In this document: piece by piece, positions 25,635 through 34,356 of the stretch | Layout: the number at the start of each line of letters is the position of its first letter | How positions within the stretch are numbered: the first letter of the stretch is position 1 | NCBI GenBank assembly: GCA_018334995.1 | Contig: JAGXKW010000007.1 | Location: forward strand, 1 to 64,000 | Direction of reading: 5' to 3' | From: Wenzhouxiangellaceae bacterium | Lineage (GTDB): Bacteria > Pseudomonadota > Gammaproteobacteria > Xanthomonadales > Wenzhouxiangellaceae | DNA length: 64,000 nucleotides | The notes under the pieces: model-generated | Databases searched by the model: none | Told to the model about the DNA's origin: nothing | What the model saw: the letters and a program-made list of their open reading frames with translations, nothing else | Made by a program: the position numbers and the translations under genes

Positions 25635-27158
25635 ATGCCCCATCGCAACCTTTACGCCGCCGTGGACCTGGGAAGCAACAGCTTTCACATGCTCGTGGCC
25701 CGACGCGAGGGCGGCGAGCTTCGGGTCATCGACAAGATTCGCGAAATGGTCCGCATCGGCGGCGGCCTGGACGCGAACGGAAGGCTGGACGAAACGACCC
25801 GCTCGCGGGCACTGGAATGCCTGGCCCGCTTCGGCCAGCGCCTGGCCCGGATTCCCGAACACCAGGTGCGCGCCGTCGGCACCCAGACCTTCCGACGCCT
25901 GCACCAGCCGCAGCACTTCCTGGTCGTGGCCGAGACCGCACTGGGGTTTCCGATCGACATCATCAGCGGCCGCGAAGAGGCGCGCCTGGTCTGGCTCGGG
26001 GTTAACGAGGGCACCGCGTTCAGCGAACGCGCCCGGATGGTGATCGACATCGGCGGCGGGTCCACCGAGTTCGCCGCAGGTCTGGAGCGCGATCCCGATT
26101 TCGCCGAAAGCATCCAGTTCGGCTGCGTCAGCGTCACGCGCAGAGCGTTCGGCAAGGGCCGGATCACCGCCCGCCGGTGGCGCCGTGCGGGCGAAGAAAT
26201 CGCGACCGAACTGCAGGCCATCGCGCCGAAGCTTGCCGCAACCGGGTGGCAGCATGCCATCGGATCCTCCGGCACCATCCGCGCCGTCCAGTCGATCCTG
26301 GCCGCCGAAAACGACACCCTGCCCGACCCCATTCCCGCCGCCCGGGTCGACGCCCTGGCGCAGAAAATGATCGATTTCGGCCACGTCGACGAGGTCGACC
26401 TGCCCGGCCTGTCCAATTCGCGCAGGCCGGTCATCGCCGGCGGGATCCTGGTACTCCAGGCGTGCATGCAGAAATTCGGCATCGACAGGCTGGACGTCAG
26501 CCCGTTTGCGCTGCGCGAAGGTCTTTTACACGACCAGGTCGGGCGACTGGAGCAGCGCGATCCGCGCGAGAAGACCGTGGTCGGCCTGGCCGAACGCTTC
26601 CAGGTCGATCAAGACCAGGCCGAACGGGTGCGCGATTTTGCCCTGTGCGCTTTCGAGCAGATCACCGAGGAGTTCGGGCTCAACCGTGTTCATCGCGATC
26701 TGCTCGACTGGATCTGTCAGCTGCACGAAATCGGCCTGGGCATCGCGCACAGCCATTACCAGATCCACAGCGCCTACGTGGTCGAACATTCCGACATGCC
26801 CGGCTTTACCCACCAGGAACAGCAATTCATGGCCTTCATGCTGCGCTACCAGCGGCGCAAGCTGCCCGACGATGCGCTGGACGCGCTGCCGGCCCGGCTG
26901 CACGGCGCGGCCCGGCCGATGCTCGCCATCCTGAGGCTGGCCGTGGCGCTGGCGCGCTCGCGCACCGACACCGACCTGCCCGACTTTGCGCTGTCCGGCG
27001 GGCCCGAAAGCGGCCTCCGGCTTGCGTTGCCGCCGGGCTGGCTGGCAGGCCATCCACTTTCGGCGCGCAGTCTCGAACTCGAGCGGCGCCAGCTTGCCCG
27101 AATGGGTCTCAAGCTGGTGCTTTCCGAACTGTCGGTGCCGCACCCGGTGCGGGCCTGA
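25635..27158 (+). CDS. ppx: Exopolyphosphatase (Ppx/GppA family)
   Basis: A 507-aa sugar-kinase/HSP70-fold phosphatase: DLGSNSFHML (phosphate-1), DIGGGSTEF (phosphate-2) and GSSGTIRAVQ in the first half, then an HD-like C-terminal region with QLHEIGLGIAHSHYQIHSAY. It hydrolyses polyphosphate from the ends and may also act on pppGpp. It is 62 nt after ppk, giving the familiar synthesis/degradation pair. Ppx rather than GppA is favoured by its length and by ppk adjacency. Confidence 0.93.
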   Translation: MPHRNLYAAVDLGSNSFHMLVARREGGELRVIDKIREMVRIGGGLDANGRLDETTRSRALECLARFGQRLARIPEHQVRAVGTQTFRRLHQPQHFLVVAETALGFPIDIISGREEARLVWLGVNEGTAFSERARMVIDIGGGSTEFAAGLERDPDFAESIQFGCVSVTRRAFGKGRITARRWRRAGEEIATELQAIAPKLAATGWQHAIGSSGTIRAVQSILAAENDTLPDPIPAARVDALAQKMIDFGHVDEVDLPGLSNSRRPVIAGGILVLQACMQKFGIDRLDVSPFALREGLLHDQVGRLEQRDPREKTVVGLAERFQVDQDQAERVRDFALCAFEQITEEFGLNRVHRDLLDWICQLHEIGLGIAHSHYQIHSAYVVEHSDMPGFTHQEQQFMAFMLRYQRRKLPDDALDALPARLHGAARPMLAILRLAVALARSRTDTDLPDFALSGGPESGLRLALPPGWLAGHPLSARSLELERRQLARMGLKLVLSELSVPHPVRA

Positions 27159-27172
27159 ACCCGGAGCCGCGC

Positions 27173-28072
27173 GTGGTCGAGGTCGAAAACGCGCGCCAAA
27201 GGGCGCGCTGCATCAAACGGATCCGGAGATTCTTCGACCGGCGCGAGGTCATCGAAGTCTTTACGCCCGTGGTCACCGAGACCGGCGTCACCGACGTGCA
27301 TACCGAAAGCGTACCGCTGGCCGATGGCCGCTTCCTGCGCACTTCCCCGGAATACGCGCACAAGCGTCTGCTTGCCGCCGGCGTCGGCGATCTCTACGAA
27401 CTGGGTCCCGTATTCAGGGCCGGCGAGCGCGGGCGCCGGCACCGCGAGGAATTCCTGATGCTGGAGTGGTACCGGGTCGGCTGGCAGTGGGCCGAACTGG
27501 CCGAGGAAGTGCTGGAACTGGTTCGCGAACTCACGCCCGACACGCGCTGGACCAGTCGGCGCATTGCCTGGCGCGACCTGATGCTGCAGCACGCCGGGCT
27601 GGATCCGGCAACCGCCAGCGACGCCGAACTGCGCACCGTCGCGCAGGACGCGCCCGAGCACCTCGACCGTCCGGCTTTGCTGGACTGGCTGTTCGCCACC
27701 CGACTGCAGCCCGCCCTGCCCGATGGTCAGCTGACCGTGGTGCACGACTTTCCCGCATGCCAGGCCGCACTCGCCCGGCTCAAACCCGGCGAGCCGCAAT
27801 GGGCCGAGCGCTTCGAAGTCTTCGCAGGCAGCCTGGAACTGGCCAACGGCTATCGTGAACTGACCGACCCCGTCGAACAACGCCACCGCTTCGAAACCGA
27901 CAACAGGCGCCGGAACGAGCTCGGATTTCGGCCCATGCCGATCGACCACCGGCTGATCGCGGCACTCGAGGCAGGATTGCCCGAATGCGCCGGCGTGGCG
28001 CTGGGCGTGGACCGCTTGATGATGATCGACCGCGGCGTTTCGGACATCGCCGAGATCCGGATTCTTGCCTGA
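27173..28072 (+). CDS. epmA: EF-P beta-lysine ligase (EpmA/PoxA/GenX)
   Basis: A 299-aa class-II lysyl-tRNA-synthetase-like protein without the anticodon-binding domain. Motif 2 region: TSPEYAHKRLLAAG, LGPVFRAGERGRRHREEF, MLEWYR; motif 3: GVALGVDRLMMI. In E. coli EpmA ligates (R)-beta-lysine to elongation factor P. The GTG at 27173 with GGAG 7 nt upstream is chosen because the family core begins directly afterwards; it is 14 nt after the ppx stop. EF-P and EpmB are not in this window. Confidence 0.92.
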   Translation: MVEVENARQRARCIKRIRRFFDRREVIEVFTPVVTETGVTDVHTESVPLADGRFLRTSPEYAHKRLLAAGVGDLYELGPVFRAGERGRRHREEFLMLEWYRVGWQWAELAEEVLELVRELTPDTRWTSRRIAWRDLMLQHAGLDPATASDAELRTVAQDAPEHLDRPALLDWLFATRLQPALPDGQLTVVHDFPACQAALARLKPGEPQWAERFEVFAGSLELANGYRELTDPVEQRHRFETDNRRRNELGFRPMPIDHRLIAALEAGLPECAGVALGVDRLMMIDRGVSDIAEIRILA

Positions 28073-28244
28073 CGAAACCGTTCGACGCGCCTCACCGACA
28101 AACCGGCGGCACGCCGGCGTCCGGCAAATCGCTGGCATCCTGGCTGCTGCCGGCGCACGACCGGCTGCACTACCGCGAGACCTGGACCATCGCGCAGAAC
28201 ATGCAGACGCCCGACGACATCGACCGGCGCGAAGCCGTGCGGCC

Positions 28245-28742
28245 TCAGGGCGAAAGCAGGCCCGGAAAGGCGCGCGCAACCGCCAGCCTCGCGCGCGTAA
28301 CCAGGCGCATGCGGTTGGGCTTGGAAACCTCGACGATCTCTGCGCATGCCCGCCACGCGACCGGTTCACCCGGCTGGATCAAGGCAAGCTCGCACTCGCG
28401 CGTGACCGGCTGCCAGGCCGTGCCGGACGGCGGCTGCTCGATCACACCGCCGGCATTGCGCACCGACACCACGTAGCCGAGCACTCGATTGCCGTCGGCG
28501 AACTCGATGCGCGCAGCGGTCAGCGGCCGGCTTCGCTCCACCCCGTTGTCGCCGATCGCGGGCACTGATTCGTGCAGGCCCGTCGTACCGTCGGCATAGA
28601 CGTGTTCGATGATCGGTTCCGGCCAGTGGACGACCGCGAGCCGATACAGCGGCAACACCAGCATCAGTGCTGCAAACGCAACAAAGGTAAGCGATACTAA
28701 CACCGAGCTCAGAACGACTTCGAGACCGGGGGGAGTCTTCAT
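28245..28742 (-). CDS. Membrane-anchored hypothetical protein
   Basis: A 165-aa protein with one N-terminal transmembrane helix (about residues 11-35, VLSSVLVSLTFVAFAALMLVL) and a soluble part of about 130 residues with a predicted beta-rich region (ARIEFADGNRVLGYVVSVRN). I do not recognise the family. It is divergent from the GNAT/VanY gene with start codons only 29 nt apart. A -10 hexamer sits exactly 7 nt before its ATG, suggesting a leaderless mRNA. No function is proposed. Confidence 0.7.
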   Translation of the reverse strand: MKTPPGLEVVLSSVLVSLTFVAFAALMLVLPLYRLAVVHWPEPIIEHVYADGTTGLHESVPAIGDNGVERSRPLTAARIEFADGNRVLGYVVSVRNAGGVIEQPPSGTAWQPVTRECELALIQPGEPVAWRACAEIVEVSKPNRMRLVTRARLAVARAFPGLLSP

Positions 28743-28749
28743 CGATCGG

Positions 28750-28755
28750 AATATA
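28750..28755 (-). promoter_or_regulatory. Extended -10 (TGCTATATT), 7 nt before the ATG
   Basis: On the minus strand TGC-TATATT-CCGATCG-ATG precedes the hypothetical membrane protein gene. The TG dinucleotide one base before the hexamer makes an extended -10, which explains the lack of a clear -35. Start-site spacing predicts a leaderless transcript. Confidence 0.5.
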
Positions 28756-28771
28756 GCATGGGATACTTGCT

Positions 28772-29770
28772 ATGAAATCTACACAGGAACAGGTCCGCAT
28801 TCGTCCGGCGCGTGCGGCTGAACTTCCGAAACTGGCCGAACTGGTTCGCGGCCGCCTTCCCGATCTCATGAAACCCGGTCATGCCACCCAATCCGACAGC
28901 ATCCGCAAGCGGCTGGCCGGACTGCTCCCCGACGGCGCCTTGCTACTGGCCATCGACGATCGCAAGCTGACCGGCATGGCAGCGCTGGATCTGGACCATG
29001 CCCGACTGCTCGCGATGTACCTGGACCCGAAACAGGCGCGCGCAGATACGGCGCGCATGCTGATCGAGGGGGTCGAGGACACGGCGCGCTCATACGGCAT
29101 ACAGCGCCTGACCTGCACCGTCAAAACGCAAGCCTGGGCATTCATGGAACGCATGGGCTACCGGGCCACCGGCCTGCCCGAAGACAGCCAGCCGGTCGAT
29201 CTCTCGAAGCGCCTGCTGGATGAGGCGAGCGACTGGGAGCACAAGATTGCGGACATTCATCGCGAACTCGGGATTCCGGCCGATTATGGCGTAAAACACC
29301 GCCTTCGGCTCGTGCGGGAGGCGGAAGAGCGCATATCCATCGGACCCGATATCTTCAATCGCGACGTCGAACTTTCGCCACAAGCCGCCGAAGCCTGGCA
29401 GGCAATGAAGACGACGGCGCAATACCAGGGCGTCGAGCTTCAGGTGGTCTCGGGTTTTCGCAGCGCGCAGTACCAGGCGACCCTGATTGGCAAGAAGCTG
29501 TCGTCGGACCAGCCAATGGAGCGCATTCTCAGGGCCAGCGCAGCGCCCGGCTACAGCGAACACCACAGCGGCGACGCGCTGGACCTGACGACGCCCGGGA
29601 TCACGCCGTTGTGGCAGGAGTTTGCAATGTCGCGCGCATATGAATGGCTGCAGTCACAAGCTCGCTTTTACGGATTTCGCGAATCTTTTCCGAAGCACAA
29701 TCGCCATGGCATCGAATGGGAGCCGTGGCACTGGTGTTTCCGCAGTGCATTCAATGCGCGCAACCGGTAA
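28772..29770 (+). CDS. GNAT acetyltransferase fused to a VanY-type carboxypeptidase
   Basis: A 332-aa two-domain protein. Residues about 8-150 look like a GNAT N-acetyltransferase (VRIRPARAAELPKLAELV, DHARLLAMYLDP, LIEGVEDTARSYGIQRLTC, AFMERMGYRA). Residues about 185-332 are an M15B D-Ala-D-Ala carboxypeptidase: SGFRSAQYQ, the zinc motif SEHHSGDALDL and the catalytic/zinc EPWHW. No signal peptide is visible, so the peptidase half would be cytoplasmic, which is odd for VanY. It may act on muropeptide or another peptide substrate; the acetylated substrate is unknown. Confidence 0.82.
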   Translation: MKSTQEQVRIRPARAAELPKLAELVRGRLPDLMKPGHATQSDSIRKRLAGLLPDGALLLAIDDRKLTGMAALDLDHARLLAMYLDPKQARADTARMLIEGVEDTARSYGIQRLTCTVKTQAWAFMERMGYRATGLPEDSQPVDLSKRLLDEASDWEHKIADIHRELGIPADYGVKHRLRLVREAEERISIGPDIFNRDVELSPQAAEAWQAMKTTAQYQGVELQVVSGFRSAQYQATLIGKKLSSDQPMERILRASAAPGYSEHHSGDALDLTTPGITPLWQEFAMSRAYEWLQSQARFYGFRESFPKHNRHGIEWEPWHWCFRSAFNARNR

Positions 29771-29785
29771 ACGGCGCGCCATGGA

Positions 29786-31198
29786 TCACTGCTTGATGGC
29801 CTCGAAAGCGTCCAGCGCCCGGCGTCGGGTCTGCTTCAAGTCCACCCGCATGGCCGGATATCCCCTGGCTTCGCGGTCAACGTCGCTCATGCGCGCCAGC
29901 GACCTGGCGTCCAGTCCCCCGAGTTCCGGACACCAGCGCTGGATGTATTTACCGGCAGGATCGAACTTCTCGGCCTGCAGCTGCGGATTGAACACCCGGA
30001 AATAAGGCGCGGCGTCGGCGCCGCAACCGGCCGTCCACTGCCAGCCCTGGGTGTTGTTGGCCAGGTCGGCGTCGACCAGCGTATGCCAGAACCAGCGCGC
30101 ACCTTCCTGCCACGGAATCAACAGGTTCTTGGTCAGAAACGATGCGACCACCATGCGCACCCGATTGTGCATCCAGCCGGTCTGCCACAACTCGCGCATG
30201 CCCGCATCGACCAGCGGCACGCCGGTACGACCGCGCTGCCAGGCTTCCAGATCGTCGGCGTAATCGGACGGCGCGCGCCACGGAAATTCCTCGAAGCGTG
30301 ACTGCAGCGGCTGATCGGCCAGGCATGGTTCATGGTAGAGCAGGCTTCCGGAGAACTCGCGCCAGGCCAGTTCGCGCACGAGCGCAAGCGCGCCCTCGCC
30401 GCCCGGCAGTTCGCCGGAGGGCTCCAGCGCATTCACGACCTGCACCGGCGACACGTGGCCGAAATGCAGATACGGCGACAGGCACGATGTGCCCTGGCGG
30501 TCGGGCCGGTCGCGCGCGGAAGCATAGCGCGCCACGCCGTCTTCGACGAACGCGCTCAGTTGCCGGCGCGCGGCCAGTTCGCCCGGCGTCCAGTAGCCGG
30601 CCAGGCGCTCGCCCCAGTCGTGCTTGGGAAGCAGCTGCAGGTCCGCGAGCCTCAGGCTTTCGAGCGAACCGGTGTCATCTGCCAGTTCGCGCGGCTCGGG
30701 ATTCGCTTGCAGTCCACGCCACTCCCGCTGCATGCGCTTCCAGTACGGTGTGAAGACCTGGTAGGGCCGCTCGTCGTCTTTTTGCAACTCCCAGGGCTCG
30801 AACAGCATCGCGGCGCGAAAGCTGCGCGCGGTGACGCCCCGCGATTTCAGGTGCGCCTTGATCGCTCGATCGCGCTCGACCAGCGCCGGCTCGTAGAGGC
30901 GGTTCCAGTAAACGCCCGAGGCGCCCGTTTGTTCCAGCAGGCGATCGAGTTCCCGCTTTGCCGGACCACGCCGAATGACCAGGCGGCCACCCCGATCCGC
31001 GAGCCGGTCACGCAGCTCGGCCAGCCCGTGATGCAGCCACCAGCGGCTGGCCGCGCCGGGCGCCCAGGGCGCTTCGGCGTCCGGGTCGTGGACGTAGACG
31101 GGAATGATGCGCGCGAAATCACGCCGCGACCGGTCCAGTGCCGGGTTGTCGGCCAGCCGGAAATCGCGCCGGAACCAGACGATGACCGCTTCGCTCAT
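29786..31198 (-). CDS. phrB: Deoxyribodipyrimidine photo-lyase (class I CPD)
   Basis: A 470-aa photolyase/cryptochrome-family protein. The N-terminal antenna domain begins with VIVWFRRDFRLADNPAL; the FAD domain has SCLSPYLHFGHVSP, REFSGSLLYHEP, GVPLVDAGMRELWQTGWMHN and RVFNPQLQAEKFDP, with NNTQGWQWTAGCGADAAPYF before it. It repairs cyclobutane pyrimidine dimers with light energy. All tryptophans of the usual electron-transfer region appear present. Converges with the GNAT/VanY gene across 15 nt. Confidence 0.95.
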   Translation of the reverse strand: MSEAVIVWFRRDFRLADNPALDRSRRDFARIIPVYVHDPDAEAPWAPGAASRWWLHHGLAELRDRLADRGGRLVIRRGPAKRELDRLLEQTGASGVYWNRLYEPALVERDRAIKAHLKSRGVTARSFRAAMLFEPWELQKDDERPYQVFTPYWKRMQREWRGLQANPEPRELADDTGSLESLRLADLQLLPKHDWGERLAGYWTPGELAARRQLSAFVEDGVARYASARDRPDRQGTSCLSPYLHFGHVSPVQVVNALEPSGELPGGEGALALVRELAWREFSGSLLYHEPCLADQPLQSRFEEFPWRAPSDYADDLEAWQRGRTGVPLVDAGMRELWQTGWMHNRVRMVVASFLTKNLLIPWQEGARWFWHTLVDADLANNTQGWQWTAGCGADAAPYFRVFNPQLQAEKFDPAGKYIQRWCPELGGLDARSLARMSDVDREARGYPAMRVDLKQTRRRALDAFEAIKQ

Positions 31199-31261
31199 TA
31201 CTTGAGGATCGCAGTCGGCCGATGAATGCCCGGTGAAGCGGAGGGCCGCATTCCGGTCCGG

Positions 31262-32743
31262 TCAGGCACTGTGCGCTCGGCGGGTCTGGCGCGCGGCGTC
31301 CGAGCGGCGCGCCTGCAGCGCCTCGAGATAGCCGTCGTCCAGCCCGGTAATGTAGCGGCCGTTGAAGCACGACGAATCGAAGCCGGCGAGTTGCGTGTTC
31401 TTCCCGCGCACTGCGGCTTCCAGGTCGTCGAGTTGCTGGTAGATCAGGCGATCGGCACCGATGATTTCACACACCTCGTCGACGCTGCGTCCCGCGGCGA
31501 CCAGCTCGCTGGTCGCCGGCATATCGATACCGTAGACGTTGGGATAGCGCACCGGCGGCGAAGCCGAGGCGAGATAAACCTTTCTTGCTCCGGCCTCGCG
31601 CGCCATTTCCACGATCTGCCGGGAGGTCGTGCCGCGCACGATCGAGTCGTCGACCAGCAGCACGTTCTTGTTGCGAAACTCCAGCTCCAGCACGTTGAGC
31701 TTGCGCCGCACCGACTGGGCGCGCTCGGTCTGGCCGGGCATGATGAAGGTGCGCCCGATGTAGCGGTTCTTGATCAAGCCCTCGCGGTACTTGACGTCCA
31801 GGCGGTGGGCCAGCGGCAGGCAGGCGGTGCGGCTGGTGTCCGGCACCGGGATGACCACGTCGATGTCGTGATCGGGCCATTCGCTCAGAATTCGTTCGGC
31901 CAGCTTCTCGCCCATGCGCAGCCGGGCCTTGTAGACCGAAAGGTCGTCGATCATCGAATCCGGACGGGCAAAATAGACATACTCGAACAGGCACGGCGTG
32001 TGGGCGCTGGCGTGCGCGCTGGCATGGCGCAGCAGCTCGCCGTCCAGCGTGACCAGCACCGCCTCGCCGGGCGCCAGGTCCGAGATCAGTTCGAAGCCCA
32101 GGATATCCAGCACCACCGATTCCGACGCCACGATATATTCCTCGCCATGAGCGGTTTCGCGCTTGCCCAGCACGGCCGGGCGAATGCCGTGCGGGTCGCG
32201 GAATGCCAGCATTCCCACGCCGGCGATCAGCGCCACGGCGGCATAGGCGCCGCAACAGCGCCGGTGCACATCGTCGACGGCCGCGAACAGGTGCTCCGGC
32301 GCCAGCGTGGTGTTGCAACGCTCCGAAAGCTCGTGGGCCAGCACGTTGAGCAGCACTTCGGAATCCGATTCGGTATTGATGTGACGGCGGTCTTCCCGGA
32401 ACAGCGATTCGCTCAGCGATTCGTTGTTGACCAGGTTGCCGTTATGGCCCAGCGCGATACCCCAGGGCGCATTGACGTACATCGGCTGGGCTTCGTCGGG
32501 CCGGTCGCAGCCGGCGGTAGGATAGCGCACGTGGCCGATTCCGATATCGCCGCTCAGCCCGTCCATGGCGCCGGCATCGAACACGTCGCGCACCAGGCCG
32601 ATGCCGCGGGCCGAGCGCATCCGCTGGCCGTCCAGCGTAGTGATGCCGGCGGCGTCCTGGCCACGATGCTGAACGATCGTCAATGCGTCATAAAGCCGGG
32701 CCGCGACCGGGCCGCGACCGAATATCCCGACAACACCACACAT
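31262..32743 (-). CDS. purF: Amidophosphoribosyltransferase
   Basis: A 493-aa enzyme of the first committed purine step (PRPP plus glutamine to phosphoribosylamine). It begins MCGVVGIFG, placing the N-terminal nucleophile at Cys2 after Met removal, with no propeptide. The glutaminase segment HRGQDAAGI and the PRPP-binding motif VLLVDDSIVRGTTS are present. GGAG precedes the ATG. It is the last gene of the cvpA-purF pair, 6 nt after cvpA. Confidence 0.97.
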   Translation of the reverse strand: MCGVVGIFGRGPVAARLYDALTIVQHRGQDAAGITTLDGQRMRSARGIGLVRDVFDAGAMDGLSGDIGIGHVRYPTAGCDRPDEAQPMYVNAPWGIALGHNGNLVNNESLSESLFREDRRHINTESDSEVLLNVLAHELSERCNTTLAPEHLFAAVDDVHRRCCGAYAAVALIAGVGMLAFRDPHGIRPAVLGKRETAHGEEYIVASESVVLDILGFELISDLAPGEAVLVTLDGELLRHASAHASAHTPCLFEYVYFARPDSMIDDLSVYKARLRMGEKLAERILSEWPDHDIDVVIPVPDTSRTACLPLAHRLDVKYREGLIKNRYIGRTFIMPGQTERAQSVRRKLNVLELEFRNKNVLLVDDSIVRGTTSRQIVEMAREAGARKVYLASASPPVRYPNVYGIDMPATSELVAAGRSVDEVCEIIGADRLIYQQLDDLEAAVRGKNTQLAGFDSSCFNGRYITGLDDGYLEALQARRSDAARQTRRAHSA

Positions 32744-32749
32744 TTCAGG

Positions 32750-33316
32750 CTACTCCAGGTTACTGTTGAGATCGGTGTCCGACAGCGGCAATGCCCGCTG
32801 CGGCATACCGGACTGCCGGGGTTGGTTTTCCGGATTCAGCAGATTGCGCATCGATTCGGGCAACCAGGCACGGGCACGATCGGCCATGACCTCGAAGGTC
32901 GGCATCAGGCGCGATTCCTTCCACCAGGGATCCTCGACAAACGGCGTGACGCGCATCAGCATCACCGTCAGCACCACGATCACCAGCCCACGCGCCAAAC
33001 CGAACACGGCACCGAACAGCCGATCGGTCGGCGACAGCCCGGTCTTTTCGATCATTCTCCCGACCAGGAAACTGATCAGGCCGCCGACGGTCAGCACCAG
33101 CAGAAAGACCGCGGCGAAAGCCACGATCACTCGTGCCGAAGGCAGTTCGATCATGGGCGCCAACGCCTCGGCCAGCGGGCCGGAGACCTGGAACGCGGCA
33201 AAGATCGCGGCCAACCAGACCAGGATGGAGAACACTTCCTTGATGAAACCGCGCACCAGGCTGACCACGATGGAAATCGCCAGGATGCCGATGATTACGA
33301 GATCCGCTCCGTTCAT
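32750..33316 (-). CDS. cvpA: CvpA family inner-membrane protein
   Basis: A 188-aa protein with four predicted transmembrane helices and the CvpA features VIIGILAISIVVSLVRGFIKEV, LVWLAAIFAAF and DRLFGAVFGLARG. In E. coli CvpA is needed for colicin V production and envelope robustness and lies upstream of purF, as here. The C-terminal 60 residues are soluble. Its ATG overlaps the SPOR-domain gene stop (ATGA). Confidence 0.93.
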   Translation of the reverse strand: MNGADLVIIGILAISIVVSLVRGFIKEVFSILVWLAAIFAAFQVSGPLAEALAPMIELPSARVIVAFAAVFLLVLTVGGLISFLVGRMIEKTGLSPTDRLFGAVFGLARGLVIVVLTVMLMRVTPFVEDPWWKESRLMPTFEVMADRARAWLPESMRNLLNPENQPRQSGMPQRALPLSDTDLNSNLE

Positions 33317-34332
33317 GGGTAACTGACCACCAGGCCCTCGACGCCGGCCTGCTCGGCCAGCCGTGCCTTGAGCCTCTCGGCCGCACTGCGCTCGGCCACC
33401 GGGCCGACCATGACCCGCCAGATGATCCGCTCACCGACCTGTTCGCTGAACCGGAAGGACTCGAACGCCAGATCGGCCAGGCGCTCGGTCTCGGATTCGG
33501 CGTTGTCCTCGCTGACGAAACTGCCGACTTGAACGGCAAAACCGGCATCCATGCCCGCACGCAGGTCGCGGTCGATCTCGCGTACGATGGGCTCAACGCC
33601 GGCAACCGTCGTCGAGATCTGCTGCAGCGCCTGTTCGGCCGCCTCGCGGCTGGTGTAAGGGCCGGTGCGCAACCGATGGAGTACGGACTGGCCGCGCACG
33701 ATTTCATCGCGCGAAACGACATGCCCCAGCGCCTCCAGCCGCGCGCGAACCTCTTCGGCCGACTCGGCCGAGCCGAAGCTTGCGACCTGCACAACCCAGT
33801 CGCCCAGCGAAATCTGCCCGGCGCCGGGGTCCGAATCCGTCTCCGGCGGTGGTGCTTCATCCTGTGCCCGGCCGCTTTCCGGCGACTCGCTTTCCGCGGC
33901 CGATTCAGGCTCCGGCTCGGCCGCGTCCGGCTCGGATTCGGATTCGGACGGCGGCTCGGAGTCCGGGACCGCCGGCGGCGGGTCGTCGGCCGAAGCGTCG
34001 TCCCGGCCCGACGGACGCGCTTCCTCCAGGTCGGGCCGCAGCACGATGGCCTCGTCGGGACGAACACGTTCGGCATCCGGTTCGGCGCCTCCGTCAGGCG
34101 CTGCGTCGCGTCCGGCCGGTCCGCGCTCCGCTCCGGTCGCCCGGGCGGCTTCCGGATTCAGCGGAATGCGCCGGACTTCGCGCGCCGCTTCCGGCATTGT
34201 CGGAACGTCCACCTCGTCATTCGATCCATCGCCGACCGCATCGGGGTCGACCAACAGCATCGGCAGGAAGATCACCGCCAGTGCAATCAGGATCGATGCG
34301 CCGATCAGGCGCCGCTTCAAGATCTTGTCCAT
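33313..34332 (-). CDS. SPOR-domain membrane protein, DedD type
   Basis: A 339-aa bitopic protein: a short cytosolic N-terminus, one transmembrane helix (about residues 10-28), a long Glu/Asp/Pro/Ser-rich linker (about 35-175), then two tandem SPOR-like repeats (WVVQVASFGSAESAEEVRAR and FAVQVGSFVSEDNAESETER). SPOR domains bind denuded septal glycan, so the protein should locate at the division site. DedD normally has one SPOR domain; two are visible here. It sits between folC and cvpA as in related genomes. Confidence 0.85.
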   Translation of the reverse strand: MDKILKRRLIGASILIALAVIFLPMLLVDPDAVGDGSNDEVDVPTMPEAAREVRRIPLNPEAARATGAERGPAGRDAAPDGGAEPDAERVRPDEAIVLRPDLEEARPSGRDDASADDPPPAVPDSEPPSESESEPDAAEPEPESAAESESPESGRAQDEAPPPETDSDPGAGQISLGDWVVQVASFGSAESAEEVRARLEALGHVVSRDEIVRGQSVLHRLRTGPYTSREAAEQALQQISTTVAGVEPIVREIDRDLRAGMDAGFAVQVGSFVSEDNAESETERLADLAFESFRFSEQVGERIIWRVMVGPVAERSAAERLKARLAEQAGVEGLVVSYP

Positions 34333-34356
34333 GCAACCCCGAGTGTCAAACGAATA

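Noticed and set aside
28073-28244. Protein-like stretch (SLASWLLPAHDRLHYRETWT) after epmA as a separate gene
   Set aside because: The frame has no start codon context and runs into the antisense of the next gene without a stop; treated as intergenic.
31226-33322. A 698-codon plus-strand frame opposite purF and cvpA
   Set aside because: PurF and CvpA are unambiguous on the minus strand; the plus frame lacks a start site and domains.
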